NCBI RefSeq assembly: GCF_014384885.1
Contig: NZ_JACRST010000031.1
Coordinates: 1 to 18,876 of the forward strand
Origin: Ligaoa zhengdingensis
Lineage (GTDB): Bacteria > Bacillota > Clostridia > Oscillospirales > Ruminococcaceae
Reading direction: 5' to 3'
Length of the DNA: 18,876 nt
Each line of letters opens with the position of its first letter. The stretch's first letter is position 1. The translations under genes and the position numbers were made by a program. Positions 1 to 8,581 of the stretch are shown in pieces. Under the pieces are notes generated by a model. It did no database searches and was not told the DNA's origin. It saw only the letters and a program-made list of their open reading frames with translations.

Positions 1-1689
1 CGTGAAGGCAAGTGCTTCAAGATGGGCAGAACCATCGGCGCGGTGAGCTTCCTGCAAATCCTCGCGCCGGAACTCAATGACCGTATGCTTGCCGACTTCC
101 TTGAGATGGACAGCAACATCACGGTCAATTTTCATATCCGGACGATTGACCAGGCGAAGGCAATCAAGAGCATCAAGTCGAAGATCACCGACCTCGACAA
201 GATGAAGATCGAAGAGCAGAAAAAGGCAGTCCGCTCCGGCTACGATATGGACATCATCCCGTCCGATCTTGCCACCTTCGGCGGTGAGGCAAAACGTCTG
301 TTGCAGGATCTCCAGACCCGCAATGAGAGACTGTTCCTCGTGACCATCCTCATCATGAACACGGCAACCAACCGCCAGAAGCTCGAAAACGCGGTGTTCC
401 AGACCGCCGCCATTGCCCAAAAGTATAACTGTGCGCTCAAGCGTCTTGACTTCCAGCAGGAGGAAGGGCTGATGTCCTCTCTGCCTATCGGCGTCAATCA
501 GGTGGAAATCGAGCGCGGGCTGACCACTTCCAGCACAGCGGTTTTCGTGCCGTTCACCACGCAGGAGCTTTTTCAGGGCGGCGAAGCTCTCTACTACGGG
601 CTGAATGCGCTGTCCAACAACATGATCATGGTGGACCGCAAGCAGCTCAAGAACCCCAACGGGCTGATCTTGGGTACGCCCGGTTCCGGTAAGTCCTTCT
701 CCGCCAAGCGTGAAATGACGAACGCCTTCCTCATCACAGAGGATGACATCATCGTCTGCGACCCCGAAGCCGAGTATTTTCCCCTCGTGCAGAAGCTCGG
801 CGGTCAGGTCATCCGCATCTCGCCGGTCAGCACGGATTACATCAATCCGCTGGACATCAACACGAACTACTCCGAAGAGGAAAACCCGCTGACGCTGAAA
901 TCCGACTTCATTCTCTCCATGTGCGAGCTGATTGTCGGCGGCAAGGACGGCTTGCAGCCGGTTGAGAAGACCATCATTGACCGCAGTGTTCGCATGGTCT
1001 ATCAGGAGTTTCTTGCAGACCCCAAGCCGGAGAAAATGCCGATCCTCGAAGACCTCTACAACATTCTGAGAAATCAGAAGGAGCCGGAGGCACAGCGCAT
1101 CGCAACTGCCCTTGAAATCTATGTTCACGGCTCTCTGAACGTCTTCAATCACAGAACGAATGTGGATGTCAACAACCGCTTCGTCTGCTATGACATCCGC
1201 GAACTCGGCAAGCAGCTCAAGAAGCTCGGTATGCTGATTGTGCAGGATCAGGTTTGGAACAGAGTTACAATCAACCGCGCCCAGCACAAGGCAACTCGCT
1301 ACTACATGGACGAGTTCCATCTGCTCTTGAAGGAGGAACAGACCGCCGCATACAGCGTGGAAATCTGGAAGCGTTTCAGAAAGTGGGGCGGCATCCCGAC
1401 CGGCATCACCCAGAACGTCAAGGATCTGCTTGCGTCCCGCGAGGTAGAGAATATCTTTGAAAACTCGGATTTTGTCTACCTTCTGAATCAGGCATCCGGC
1501 GACCGGCAGATTCTCTCGAAGGCGCTGAACATCTCGCCCAGCCAGCAGAACTACATCACCAATTCCAATGCCGGTGAGGGGCTGATCTTCTATGGCTCGA
1601 CCATCGTTCCCTTCAAGGACGATTTCCCGAAGGACACCCAGCTCTACCGCATCATGACCACCAAACCCGAAGAAACCGTACAGAACTGA
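1..1689 (+). CDS. virB4: VirB4/TraE-like conjugation ATPase (CD1110 type), 5' partial
   Basis: This is the energising ATPase of a type IV secretion (conjugation) system, acting at the inner face of the membrane. The frame is open to base 1 (seven codons precede the ATG at 22), so the true start is upstream of the window. Counting from the ATG at 22, the Walker A motif GTPGSGKS is at residues 218-225 (bases 673-696), and the Walker B motif YYMDEFH carries D430 and E431. The preceding ~200 residues match the VirB4 N-terminal half, and the C-terminal portion (KWGGIPTGITQNV, then SDFVYLLNQ) is typical of the RecA-like ATPase fold. It is followed after 17 bases by the next operon gene. In C. difficile CTn4 the corresponding protein is CD1110; that assignment is from memory. 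The family call is firm; the subfamily is inferred from gene order. Confidence 0.93.
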   Translation, partial: REGKCFKMGRTIGAVSFLQILAPELNDRMLADFLEMDSNITVNFHIRTIDQAKAIKSIKSKITDLDKMKIEEQKKAVRSGYDMDIIPSDLATFGGEAKRLLQDLQTRNERLFLVTILIMNTATNRQKLENAVFQTAAIAQKYNCALKRLDFQQEEGLMSSLPIGVNQVEIERGLTTSSTAVFVPFTTQELFQGGEALYYGLNALSNNMIMVDRKQLKNPNGLILGTPGSGKSFSAKREMTNAFLITEDDIIVCDPEAEYFPLVQKLGGQVIRISPVSTDYINPLDINTNYSEEENPLTLKSDFILSMCELIVGGKDGLQPVEKTIIDRSVRMVYQEFLADPKPEKMPILEDLYNILRNQKEPEAQRIATALEIYVHGSLNVFNHRTNVDVNNRFVCYDIRELGKQLKKLGMLIVQDQVWNRVTINRAQHKATRYYMDEFHLLLKEEQTAAYSVEIWKRFRKWGGIPTGITQNVKDLLASREVENIFENSDFVYLLNQASGDRQILSKALNISPSQQNYITNSNAGEGLIFYGSTIVPFKDDFPKDTQLYRIMTTKPEETVQN

Positions 1690-1706
1690 TAGGAGGATTT
1701 TTGAAT

Positions 1707-2300
1707 ATGAACAACAAGATGATTACCATTCCCTACGCGGACGCTATCGAATACGGAGAGAACACCTCCGCGCTGTTTAAGGCTCTGTGGGAGCTGACCG
1801 ATCTGATCCGACTGGAAAGCGATCTCAAGAAGCATCACCGCGCCTACCTCCATGTGAGGGAGGACATCGACGAAAAGGTCAAGGAGGCACGTCAGATTAT
1901 GACCAAGGTATCTGTGGATATGATCGGTTTCTATTTCAAGGTTGATGTTCCCGAAAGCAGCAACAGCGACGAGAATACCCCGTTCGCTGACGCGGCGGAT
2001 GATGAAGCCGTATCTATCCCCAAGGACAAGTATGAGCTGATGATCGACGATCTGCTCACGATGTCCGAAATCATCCAGTGCGTCGCAGATATGCGCACGC
2101 AGGATGTGAAGGCAATCCGCGAGTTCGGCAAGTTCGTCCCCGCCTTTGCCGCCTTTGAGAAGAACCGGCTGAGCCTCTATCGTGAGGCGGCGAAGGAAGC
2201 CGAGGAAATCTTCGACCGTTGGGCGGACGAGATTGACGATCTCGACGAGGACTTCACGGAAGATGAGGATTACGAGCCGGACGAGTATTACTCCGACTGA
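1707..2300 (+). CDS. Acidic protein of unknown function in the transfer operon
   Basis: The protein has 197 residues and I do not recognise a family. It is mostly helical-looking, with a strongly acidic last 35 residues (runs of D and E, ending EYYSD), no signal peptide and no membrane segment, so it is probably cytoplasmic. The start is chosen at the ATG at 1707 because AGGAGG (1691-1696) sits 10 bases upstream. A TTG at 1701 would be only 4 bases from it and adds two residues. The gene lies between the VirB4-like ATPase and the methylase, an invariant transfer-operon position, which suggests an accessory role in conjugation. The acidic tail could mimic DNA or bind a basic partner, but nothing in the sequence proves this. 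Confidence 0.8.
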   Translation: MNNKMITIPYADAIEYGENTSALFKALWELTDLIRLESDLKKHHRAYLHVREDIDEKVKEARQIMTKVSVDMIGFYFKVDVPESSNSDENTPFADAADDEAVSIPKDKYELMIDDLLTMSEIIQCVADMRTQDVKAIREFGKFVPAFAAFEKNRLSLYREAAKEAEEIFDRWADEIDDLDEDFTEDEDYEPDEYYSD

Positions 2301-2320
2301 TATGCGCTCAAATCCGAAGA

Positions 2321-2326
2321 AAGGAG
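2321..2326 (+). promoter_or_regulatory. Ribosome-binding site deciding the methylase start
   Basis: AAGGAG lies 35 bases before the first conserved methylase motif. The codon at proper distance (9 bases further on, at 2336) is ATA, in frame with the methylase and followed by the expected family N-terminus (ELDIIHTGDC). No ATG, GTG or TTG is in frame at a usable distance. Confidence 0.65.
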
Positions 2327-2335
2327 CTGGTTTTT

Positions 2336-3283
2336 ATAGAGCTTGACATCATTCATACCGGCGATTGCCTTGAAATCCTGAAAACGCTGCCCGATGACAG
2401 CGTACATTGCTGTGTGACGTCCCCTCCGTATTACGCGCTCCGCGATTACGGCATGGATGCTCAGATCGGCAGAGAGACAACGCCGAGGGAATATATCTCG
2501 CGCCTGACGGAAGTGTTTACCGAAGTCAGGCGCGTTTTGCGCCCAGATGGGACGCTCTGGCTGAACATCTCGGACACCTACGCTGGAAAGGGCAATCAGG
2601 GCGATTTCATTGACCCGAAGAACCCCAACGGCAGAAACGGTCAGGCTGTGGCTCTCAACAACAAGGTTGAGAGCTGCAAGCCAAAGGACATGATCGGCAT
2701 TCCGTGGATGCTGGCTTTTGCCCTCCGCGATACCGGCTGGTATCTGCGCAACGACATCATCTGGATGAAGGATAACCCCATGCCGGAGAGCGTGAAAGAC
2801 CGATGCGCCCGCTGCTATGAGCATATTTTCCTGTTCTCAAAGTCCAAGAAGTATTTCTTTGACTACAAGGCGATCTCCGAGCCGATTGCTCCCGCAACGG
2901 CAGAACGCCTCAAGCGCGGCATGAAGGGCGGCAACAAATACGGCAAGCCCGTTCCCGGTCAGCCTCAGCCGCAATCCATCAACCGCCCCCGTGAGCATGG
3001 CGCGATCAATGACGCAGACATCAATCCGCTCCGCAACAAGCGCGATGTCTGGAAGATCAACACCGTTCCCTTCAAGGGCGGTCACTATGCCGCCTATCCT
3101 CCGAAGCTGGTTGAGACCTGTCTTCTCGCCGGTTGTCCCGAAGGCGGCATTGTGCTTGACCCCTTTATGGGGAGCGGCACAACCGGTATGGTTGCCTCAC
3201 AGATGGGGCGTCATTTCGTGGGCATAGAGCTGAACCCTGAATACACCGAGCTTGCCTACAAGCGGATTGGAGGTGAAATCTGA
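2336..3283 (+). CDS. DNA methyltransferase, beta class (N4-cytosine/N6-adenine), apparent ATA start
   Basis: This is an S-adenosylmethionine-dependent DNA methyltransferase. The catalytic motif IV, TSPPYY, comes first (residues 28-33 from the ATA), and the SAM-binding motif I, DPFMGSGTT, comes last (from residue 275), followed by FVGIELNPEY. That order, IV then I, defines the beta class. The length of 315 residues is normal. The first conventional start, GTG at 2414, begins just before motif IV and would delete the conserved IIHTGDCLEIL segment. The Shine-Dalgarno site at 2321-2326 instead points to ATA at 2336. The stop overlaps the next ATG (TGATG), so translation is coupled. No restriction endonuclease is adjacent. 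It is probably an orphan methylase that protects the element from host restriction; its target sequence cannot be read from here. Confidence 0.85.
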   Translation: MELDIIHTGDCLEILKTLPDDSVHCCVTSPPYYALRDYGMDAQIGRETTPREYISRLTEVFTEVRRVLRPDGTLWLNISDTYAGKGNQGDFIDPKNPNGRNGQAVALNNKVESCKPKDMIGIPWMLAFALRDTGWYLRNDIIWMKDNPMPESVKDRCARCYEHIFLFSKSKKYFFDYKAISEPIAPATAERLKRGMKGGNKYGKPVPGQPQPQSINRPREHGAINDADINPLRNKRDVWKINTVPFKGGHYAAYPPKLVETCLLAGCPEGGIVLDPFMGSGTTGMVASQMGRHFVGIELNPEYTELAYKRIGGEI

Positions 3284-5490
3284 TGCCCAAGGAACCGGAA
3301 CTTAAAGCCCGTGACAAGGTAGTCGTGCGGATGACGCGGGAGGGCGCGGTCGAGGAAAACCTGACGGCTGGCACCGAGCAGCGTGTGTCAAAGCGGCTGG
3401 AAGATGCGGAGCTGGTGAAGCCCGGTGAGACAGTCGCGCCTTCCGAAGCTCTTTCTGCGGAGGAACAGAAAAAGGTGCAGATGCGCCGTCAACAGCGTCA
3501 GTTTCAGGCGGAACACGCCGAGGATAACGACACTCAGCCACCCTCGGAAACGTCCGTCACGGAAGAGAAAAAGGCAGAAAATCCACCCCAGAATGCAGCC
3601 GAACCGCTGTCCTCGTCGGAAACGCCGTTCAAGCCTCCTGCTTTGGAGCAGCACGGTGTTTCTTCTCATACCGGCACGGTGATTGCCGAAACGGTTGTCA
3701 CACACAAGCTGCGCAAGACCTCTGCGGTTGAAGCAGTGGATGCGGATGCTATTCTCACTCAAGCGGCGGAAACCGCCTCTGCAAAGCCGGTCTCGGACGA
3801 TGCCGCCCCGCCCACGAAGCGGATGCAGAAGCTCGAAAGGAAGTCCGAGAAAGCGCATGAGCGTCTGGATGCCGCCCGTGAAAAGCTGCCCACGCACAAG
3901 GTTCTCAGGAAAGAGCGTGTCTTCGATGAGGAAACCGGCAAGGGCAAAACCCGCCTTCATTTTGAGGATGAGCTGAAAAAACCAAAGGGCAAAGGCAAGC
4001 TGCAATTTGAAGCGGATAAAACCGTCCGCAAGGTCGGTGACACCCTCGCTTCCGGCATTCACGGCAAAATCCATGAGGTCGAACGGGAAAACACGGCGGT
4101 TGAGGCGGCGCATAAAACGGAGATCGTCGCTGAGACTGCCGCTCGGCATTTCAGTCATCATCGGGAAAGCAGCGTCAACAAGCCCTACGAGAAGGTCTCC
4201 AAGCTGGAACACAAGGCGGATGCTGCGGATGCGAAGCTCCAATATGAGAGAAATCAGCAGGAGCATCCTGAGATGAAGAAGCAGAACATGAACAAGCACT
4301 ACCAGAAGCAGAACATCAAGAAGGAATATGCCGCTGCTCGAAATGCCGGGTCTCAGACTGCCGGGACTGCCACAAAGAATACCGGCAAGAAGCTCGGTGA
4401 GAAGGCGTCCGACAAGATCAAGGAGTTCTTTGAGAAGAACAAGAAGGTCTTCATCTGGATCGGCGTCGGAATTGCCCTTCTCATTTTGCTCGGTGCCGGA
4501 ATCAGCTCGTGTTCGATGCTTACTTCTACCGGCTCGACGGTTATCGCTTCCTCTTATCTCAGCGAGGATGACGCGATGCTGGGCGCGGAGGCGCAGTATT
4601 GCCGGATGGAGCAAGAGCTGCAAAGCTATCTGGATAACTATGAAAGTAACCATGACTATGACGAGTATCACTTTGATCTGGATGATATTGAGCATGACCC
4701 CTATGTGCTGATCTCCATCCTCTCGGCTCTCCATGAGGGCGAGTTCACGCTGGATGAGGTGCAGGGTACGCTCCAAATGCTGTTTGAAAAGCAGTACATC
4801 CTCACCGAAGAGGTTATCGTCGAAACCAGATACCGCACGGAAACCGACACATGGACGGACGCAGACGGCAACACGCACACGGAAACCTATCGCGTCCCGT
4901 ATGACTACTACATCTGCAATGTAAAGCTCGAAAACTTCAATCTCTCCCACGTCCCGGTCTACATCATGTCTCAGGAACAGCTTTCCATGTACGCGACGTA
5001 TATGTCGGTGCTGGGCAACCGCGAGGATCTGTTCGGTAACTCCCCCTATGTGGACAAGTACATCACAAATCCTCCCGCCGACTACGATGTCAACCCGGAA
5101 TACCTGAACGACGAGAAGTTTGCGACACTGATCACCGAGGCGGAAAAGTATCTCGGTTATCCGTATGTTTGGGGAGGCTCCAATCCCGACACGTCCTTTG
5201 ACTGCTCCGGCTTCGTCAGCTACGTTCTCACGAACAGCGGACTTGTAAATACCGGACGACTGGGCGCACAAGGGCTTTACAACGTCTGTACGCCGGTTTC
5301 AAAGGCGAATGCACAGCCCGGTGATCTCATCTTCTTTGTCGGGACGTATGACACCCCCGGTGTGTCCCACGTCGGCATTTACGTCGGTGATGGGGTCATG
5401 ATCCACTGCGGCGACCCCATTCAGTACACATCCATCAACTCTTCCTACTGGCAGCAGCATTTCTACGCCTTCGGAAGACCCGCCTATTAA
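3283..5490 (+). CDS. Membrane-anchored NlpC/P60 cell-wall hydrolase (CD1108 type)
   Basis: This 735-residue protein has three parts. Residues 1-385 are charged, low complexity and probably coiled coil, on the cytoplasmic side. A membrane helix at about 389-407 (VFIWIGVGIALLILL) follows a KNKK stop-transfer-like patch. The outer region ends in an NlpC/P60 peptidase domain from about 610. Its catalytic residues are visible: C641 in FDCSGF, H696 in SHVGIYVG and H708 in MIHCGDP. Such enzymes cut peptide cross-links in peptidoglycan and open the wall for the conjugation channel; in Gram-positive systems they play the VirB1 role. The GGAGGTGA site at 3269-3276 gives a strong start at ATG 3283, which overlaps the methylase stop. 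It matches the CD1108 mobile-element family by order and architecture (from memory). Confidence 0.92.
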   Translation: MPKEPELKARDKVVVRMTREGAVEENLTAGTEQRVSKRLEDAELVKPGETVAPSEALSAEEQKKVQMRRQQRQFQAEHAEDNDTQPPSETSVTEEKKAENPPQNAAEPLSSSETPFKPPALEQHGVSSHTGTVIAETVVTHKLRKTSAVEAVDADAILTQAAETASAKPVSDDAAPPTKRMQKLERKSEKAHERLDAAREKLPTHKVLRKERVFDEETGKGKTRLHFEDELKKPKGKGKLQFEADKTVRKVGDTLASGIHGKIHEVERENTAVEAAHKTEIVAETAARHFSHHRESSVNKPYEKVSKLEHKADAADAKLQYERNQQEHPEMKKQNMNKHYQKQNIKKEYAAARNAGSQTAGTATKNTGKKLGEKASDKIKEFFEKNKKVFIWIGVGIALLILLGAGISSCSMLTSTGSTVIASSYLSEDDAMLGAEAQYCRMEQELQSYLDNYESNHDYDEYHFDLDDIEHDPYVLISILSALHEGEFTLDEVQGTLQMLFEKQYILTEEVIVETRYRTETDTWTDADGNTHTETYRVPYDYYICNVKLENFNLSHVPVYIMSQEQLSMYATYMSVLGNREDLFGNSPYVDKYITNPPADYDVNPEYLNDEKFATLITEAEKYLGYPYVWGGSNPDTSFDCSGFVSYVLTNSGLVNTGRLGAQGLYNVCTPVSKANAQPGDLIFFVGTYDTPGVSHVGIYVGDGVMIHCGDPIQYTSINSSYWQQHFYAFGRPAY

Positions 5491-5506
5491 AAGAAAGGAG
5501 TTTTGC

Positions 5507-5743
5507 ATGAATCCCAAGTATCAGAAAGTCCTCTCCGACATTGAGAAGGCTGAAAAGAAGAAATCCGAAATCGAAGGACAGCTCAAGGAGCTGTACGACA
5601 AGAAGACGGAGCTGGAGAACCTTGAAATCATCAACACCGTGCGCTCTATGGTGATGGACAAGGATCAGATCATGGCGTTTCTGTCTTCCATGAAGGGCGG
5701 CACCAAGCCCGCTGAAAATACGGAGGTAATCGACAATGCGTAA
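5507..5743 (+). CDS. DUF4315-family small coiled-coil protein
   Basis: This is a 78-residue protein. Residues 8-45 form a lysine- and glutamate-rich coiled coil, followed by the conserved ELENLEIINTVRSM segment seen in DUF4315 proteins of clostridial conjugative elements. The RBS AAAGGAG is 7-8 bases before the ATG. The gene sits 16 bases after the NlpC/P60 gene, and its last 8 bases overlap the start of the DUF4366 gene, so the two are translationally coupled. The function is not known; its constant position suggests a structural or assembly partner of the neighbouring membrane proteins. The family name is from memory of the motif. Confidence 0.88.
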   Translation: MNPKYQKVLSDIEKAEKKKSEIEGQLKELYDKKTELENLEIINTVRSMVMDKDQIMAFLSSMKGGTKPAENTEVIDNA

Positions 5744-6515
5744 GAAGTTTCGTTTTCTGACCGTCCTTGCGGTCTGCGTCATGGTTCTGTCCTGCTTCTC
5801 GGTGACGGCGTTTGCCTACGCCGATGATACCGAGCAGAACCTTCCCGTTACGGAGGCAACACAGCCGGAACAGCAGCCTGAGACTACTCCCGCGCCGGAA
5901 AAGCCGAAGGGTGAGCCGATTGACGATGAGGGCAACGCCTACACCCGTGACTTGCTCTATGACAAGGCAACCAACAAGCAGTTCATCACTGTCCAGACGA
6001 AGAACGGCAACACCTTCTTCATTGTCATCGACTACGATGCGCCCATCAACGAGGATGAGGAACAATATCAGACGTACTTCCTGAACATGGTCGATGAAAG
6101 CGATCTGCTTGCGCTGCTGGATGATGATACTGCGGCGGCTCTGACCACCTGTAACTGCAAGGAAAAATGCGCTGCCGGTCAGGTCAACACCGACTGCCCG
6201 GTCTGCAAGACCAACATGAGCGAATGCACCGGCACAGCCCCCGTTACACCTGAGCCGGACAAGGATGCGGAAACCGAAGTGCCGGAGACCAAGCCCAAAA
6301 AGAAATCCAACATCGGCATGATCCTCGTCATCTTTGCCCTTGCCGGTGCTGCGGGTGCAGCTTATTACTACATCAAGTTCGTCAAGGGCAGAAAGCCCAA
6401 GGATGAGGACATGGACTTCTTCGACGATGAAGGCTACGAGGAAGAGCCGTACATCAACGAGGATGAAGAGCCGCAGATTGCGGAGGATGCTGAAACGGAT
6501 GGTGATGAAGATTGA
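5736..6515 (+). CDS. DUF4366-family secreted/membrane protein (CD1107 type)
   Basis: This 259-residue protein has a classic signal peptide (MRKKFRFLTVLAVCVMVLSC, then AFAYA, cleavage near 27-29). A Pro/Glu-rich linker follows, then an outer domain of about residues 60-135 (the conserved stretch FITVQTKNGNTFFIVIDY). A six-cysteine patch follows at C139, C141, C145, C154, C157 and C164, then a membrane helix at about 193-213 and an acidic cytoplasmic tail. The architecture and order match DUF4366 / CD1107 mobile-element proteins. It is probably an extracellular component of the mating channel, anchored by its C-terminal helix. The cysteines could form disulfides or bind metal. GGAGG at 5722-5726 fixes the start. 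Its stop overlaps the topB start (TTGA). Confidence 0.9.
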   Translation: MRKKFRFLTVLAVCVMVLSCFSVTAFAYADDTEQNLPVTEATQPEQQPETTPAPEKPKGEPIDDEGNAYTRDLLYDKATNKQFITVQTKNGNTFFIVIDYDAPINEDEEQYQTYFLNMVDESDLLALLDDDTAAALTTCNCKEKCAAGQVNTDCPVCKTNMSECTGTAPVTPEPDKDAETEVPETKPKKKSNIGMILVIFALAGAAGAAYYYIKFVKGRKPKDEDMDFFDDEGYEEEPYINEDEEPQIAEDAETDGDED

Positions 6516-8581
6516 TCTTAGTCATTGCTGAAAAGCCCAGCGTAGCCCAGTCCATCGCAAAGGTGTTGGGCGCGACGTCCCGCAAGGACGGCTATATGGA
6601 GGGCGGCAACTACATCGTTTCGTGGTGCTTCGGTCATCTGGTGGAGCTGGCAGATGCCAGCTCCTATGATGAGCGGTATGCTAAGTGGCGGTATGACGAT
6701 CTGCCCATTGTTCCGGAAAACTGGATGTTTGAGGTCACGAAGGACAAAGCACAGCAGTTCAAGGTGCTGTCCTCTCTCATGAAGGACAAGCGCGTCACCG
6801 AGCTGGTCTGTGCAACCGATGCAGGACGCGAGGGGGAGCTGATCTTCCGGCTGGTCTACAACAAAGCCGGATGCACCAAGCCCTTCAAGCGTCTGTGGAT
6901 CAGCTCGTTGGAGGACTCCGCCATCCGCGAAGGCTTCAATCATCTCCGGGACGGCAAGGAATATGACCGTCTCTATGAAGCAGCACTCAGCCGCTCGAAG
7001 GCGGACTGGATCGTCGGCATCAACGGCACCCGCCTTTTCACCACGCTCTATCACAAGAAGCTGGTAGTTGGGCGTGTCCAGACACCGACTCTTGCAATGC
7101 TGGTAGAGCGCGACGGAAAAATCTCCACGTTCCAGAAGGAGAAGTATTTCAACGTCCATGTCGGCAAGGGCGATCTGACTGCCGATCTGGAAAAGGTCAA
7201 AACCGAAGAGGAAGCAAAGAAGATTGCGGCGGCTTGCGAGAAAAAGCAAGCCGTCGTTTCTTCTCTCAAGCAGGAAACGAAGACGGTCAATCCCCCAAAG
7301 CTCTATGATCTGACCACCTTGCAGCGCGAGGCAAACCGATACTACGGCTTCACTGCCCAGCAGACGCTCGATCTCGTTCAAACACTATACGAAAAGAAGC
7401 TCCTGACTTATCCGCGCACGGACAGTCAGTTCATCACGGACGATATGGAGAACACCGCCCGTCAGGTTATTTCTATCGTCTGCCGCCAGCTTCCGCTTTT
7501 CTCCGGTGTTTCGGTTACTCCGGACATTGCCCGCGTAACCGACAACAGCAAGGTCACAGATCACCATGCCATTCTCCCGACCGTCCAGCTTGAAAAGCAG
7601 GATGTTTTCGCGCTTCCTCAGTCGGAGCAGAAAATCCTCAATCTTGTCGGGATGCGCCTTCTGTGTGCGACCGGCGAGAAGCACACCTACGCAGAAACGC
7701 AGATCTTGCTCTCCTGCGAGGGCTATGCGTTCAAAGCCAAGGGCAAGACCATCGTTCAAAACGGCTGGAAAGCCATTGAAGAGCTGTTCAAGGCATCCCT
7801 CAAGACGAAGGAAAAAGACGATCCCGCGAAGTCCTTGCCCGAAGTCCACGAAGGCGATGTTCTGGATGGTGTGTCCGCCAGCGTCACCGAACACTTTACG
7901 ACACCCCCGAAGCAGTACACGGAAGACACGCTCCTGTCTGCGATGGAGACTGCCGGAAACGATCAGTTCGACGATGAAACCGAGAAGAAAGGTCTCGGCA
8001 CTCCCGCGACACGCGCCGGTATCATTGAAAAGCTGGTGAAGTCCGGCTTTGCAGAGCGCAAAGGCAAATCCCTCATTCCCACAAAGGACGGCTGCAACCT
8101 CGTCTGTGTTCTGCCGGAACAGATCACATCTCCCGCAATGACGGCGGAATGGGAAAACACGCTCATGGAGATTGAGCGCGGCAATGCGGATGCAGACGCC
8201 TTCCTCAGCTGCATTGTCCAGATGACCGGGGATCTCGTGAAAGCCTACCCGTTTCTCTCCGATGCCGAAGCCCAGCGTTTCGGCACGGGCAAGGAGGAAA
8301 TCGGCAAATGTCCCCGCTGCGGCTCTCCGGTCTATGTCGGCAAGGGCAACTTCTACTGCTCGAACAAGGACTGCTCCTTCTGCCTGTGGGAAGACAACAA
8401 GTTCTTTTCCAGCAAGAAAAAGAAGCTGACCAAGAAGATTGCAAAGGAGCTGTTGGACAAGGGCTGGTGCCGCGTGACCGGGCTTTACACGCCGAAGAAG
8501 CCTCAGCTCTACGATGCGGTGATCCGTCTGGATGACAGTGGCGGCAAATATGTCAGCTTCAAGATGGAGTTTGGTCGATGA
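6512..8581 (+). CDS. topB: DNA topoisomerase III (type IA)
   Basis: The enzyme relaxes and decatenates DNA by passing single strands. The 689-residue length is normal for the family. The Toprim domain opens with LVIAEKPSVA and carries the acidic DAGREGE motif from D103. The active-site tyrosine is Y300 in TYPRTDS. A C-terminal zinc ribbon has C600, C603, C616 and C621. The start is TTG at 6512, overlapping the previous stop (TTGA), with only a weak GGTGATG ribosome site, so it probably depends on coupled translation. TopB homologues are standard in the Tn1549/CTn4 transfer operon, where they are thought to help process element DNA. The ATG of the next gene overlaps its stop (ATGA). Confidence 0.97.
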   Translation: MILVIAEKPSVAQSIAKVLGATSRKDGYMEGGNYIVSWCFGHLVELADASSYDERYAKWRYDDLPIVPENWMFEVTKDKAQQFKVLSSLMKDKRVTELVCATDAGREGELIFRLVYNKAGCTKPFKRLWISSLEDSAIREGFNHLRDGKEYDRLYEAALSRSKADWIVGINGTRLFTTLYHKKLVVGRVQTPTLAMLVERDGKISTFQKEKYFNVHVGKGDLTADLEKVKTEEEAKKIAAACEKKQAVVSSLKQETKTVNPPKLYDLTTLQREANRYYGFTAQQTLDLVQTLYEKKLLTYPRTDSQFITDDMENTARQVISIVCRQLPLFSGVSVTPDIARVTDNSKVTDHHAILPTVQLEKQDVFALPQSEQKILNLVGMRLLCATGEKHTYAETQILLSCEGYAFKAKGKTIVQNGWKAIEELFKASLKTKEKDDPAKSLPEVHEGDVLDGVSASVTEHFTTPPKQYTEDTLLSAMETAGNDQFDDETEKKGLGTPATRAGIIEKLVKSGFAERKGKSLIPTKDGCNLVCVLPEQITSPAMTAEWENTLMEIERGNADADAFLSCIVQMTGDLVKAYPFLSDAEAQRFGTGKEEIGKCPRCGSPVYVGKGNFYCSNKDCSFCLWEDNKFFSSKKKKLTKKIAKELLDKGWCRVTGLYTPKKPQLYDAVIRLDDSGGKYVSFKMEFGR

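Noticed and set aside
3388..5271. A 627-codon open frame on the - strand opposite the NlpC/P60 gene
   Set aside because: The + strand protein has clear domains and a strong ribosome site; the antisense product shows none. It arises from codon bias (few TTA, CTA and TCA codons).
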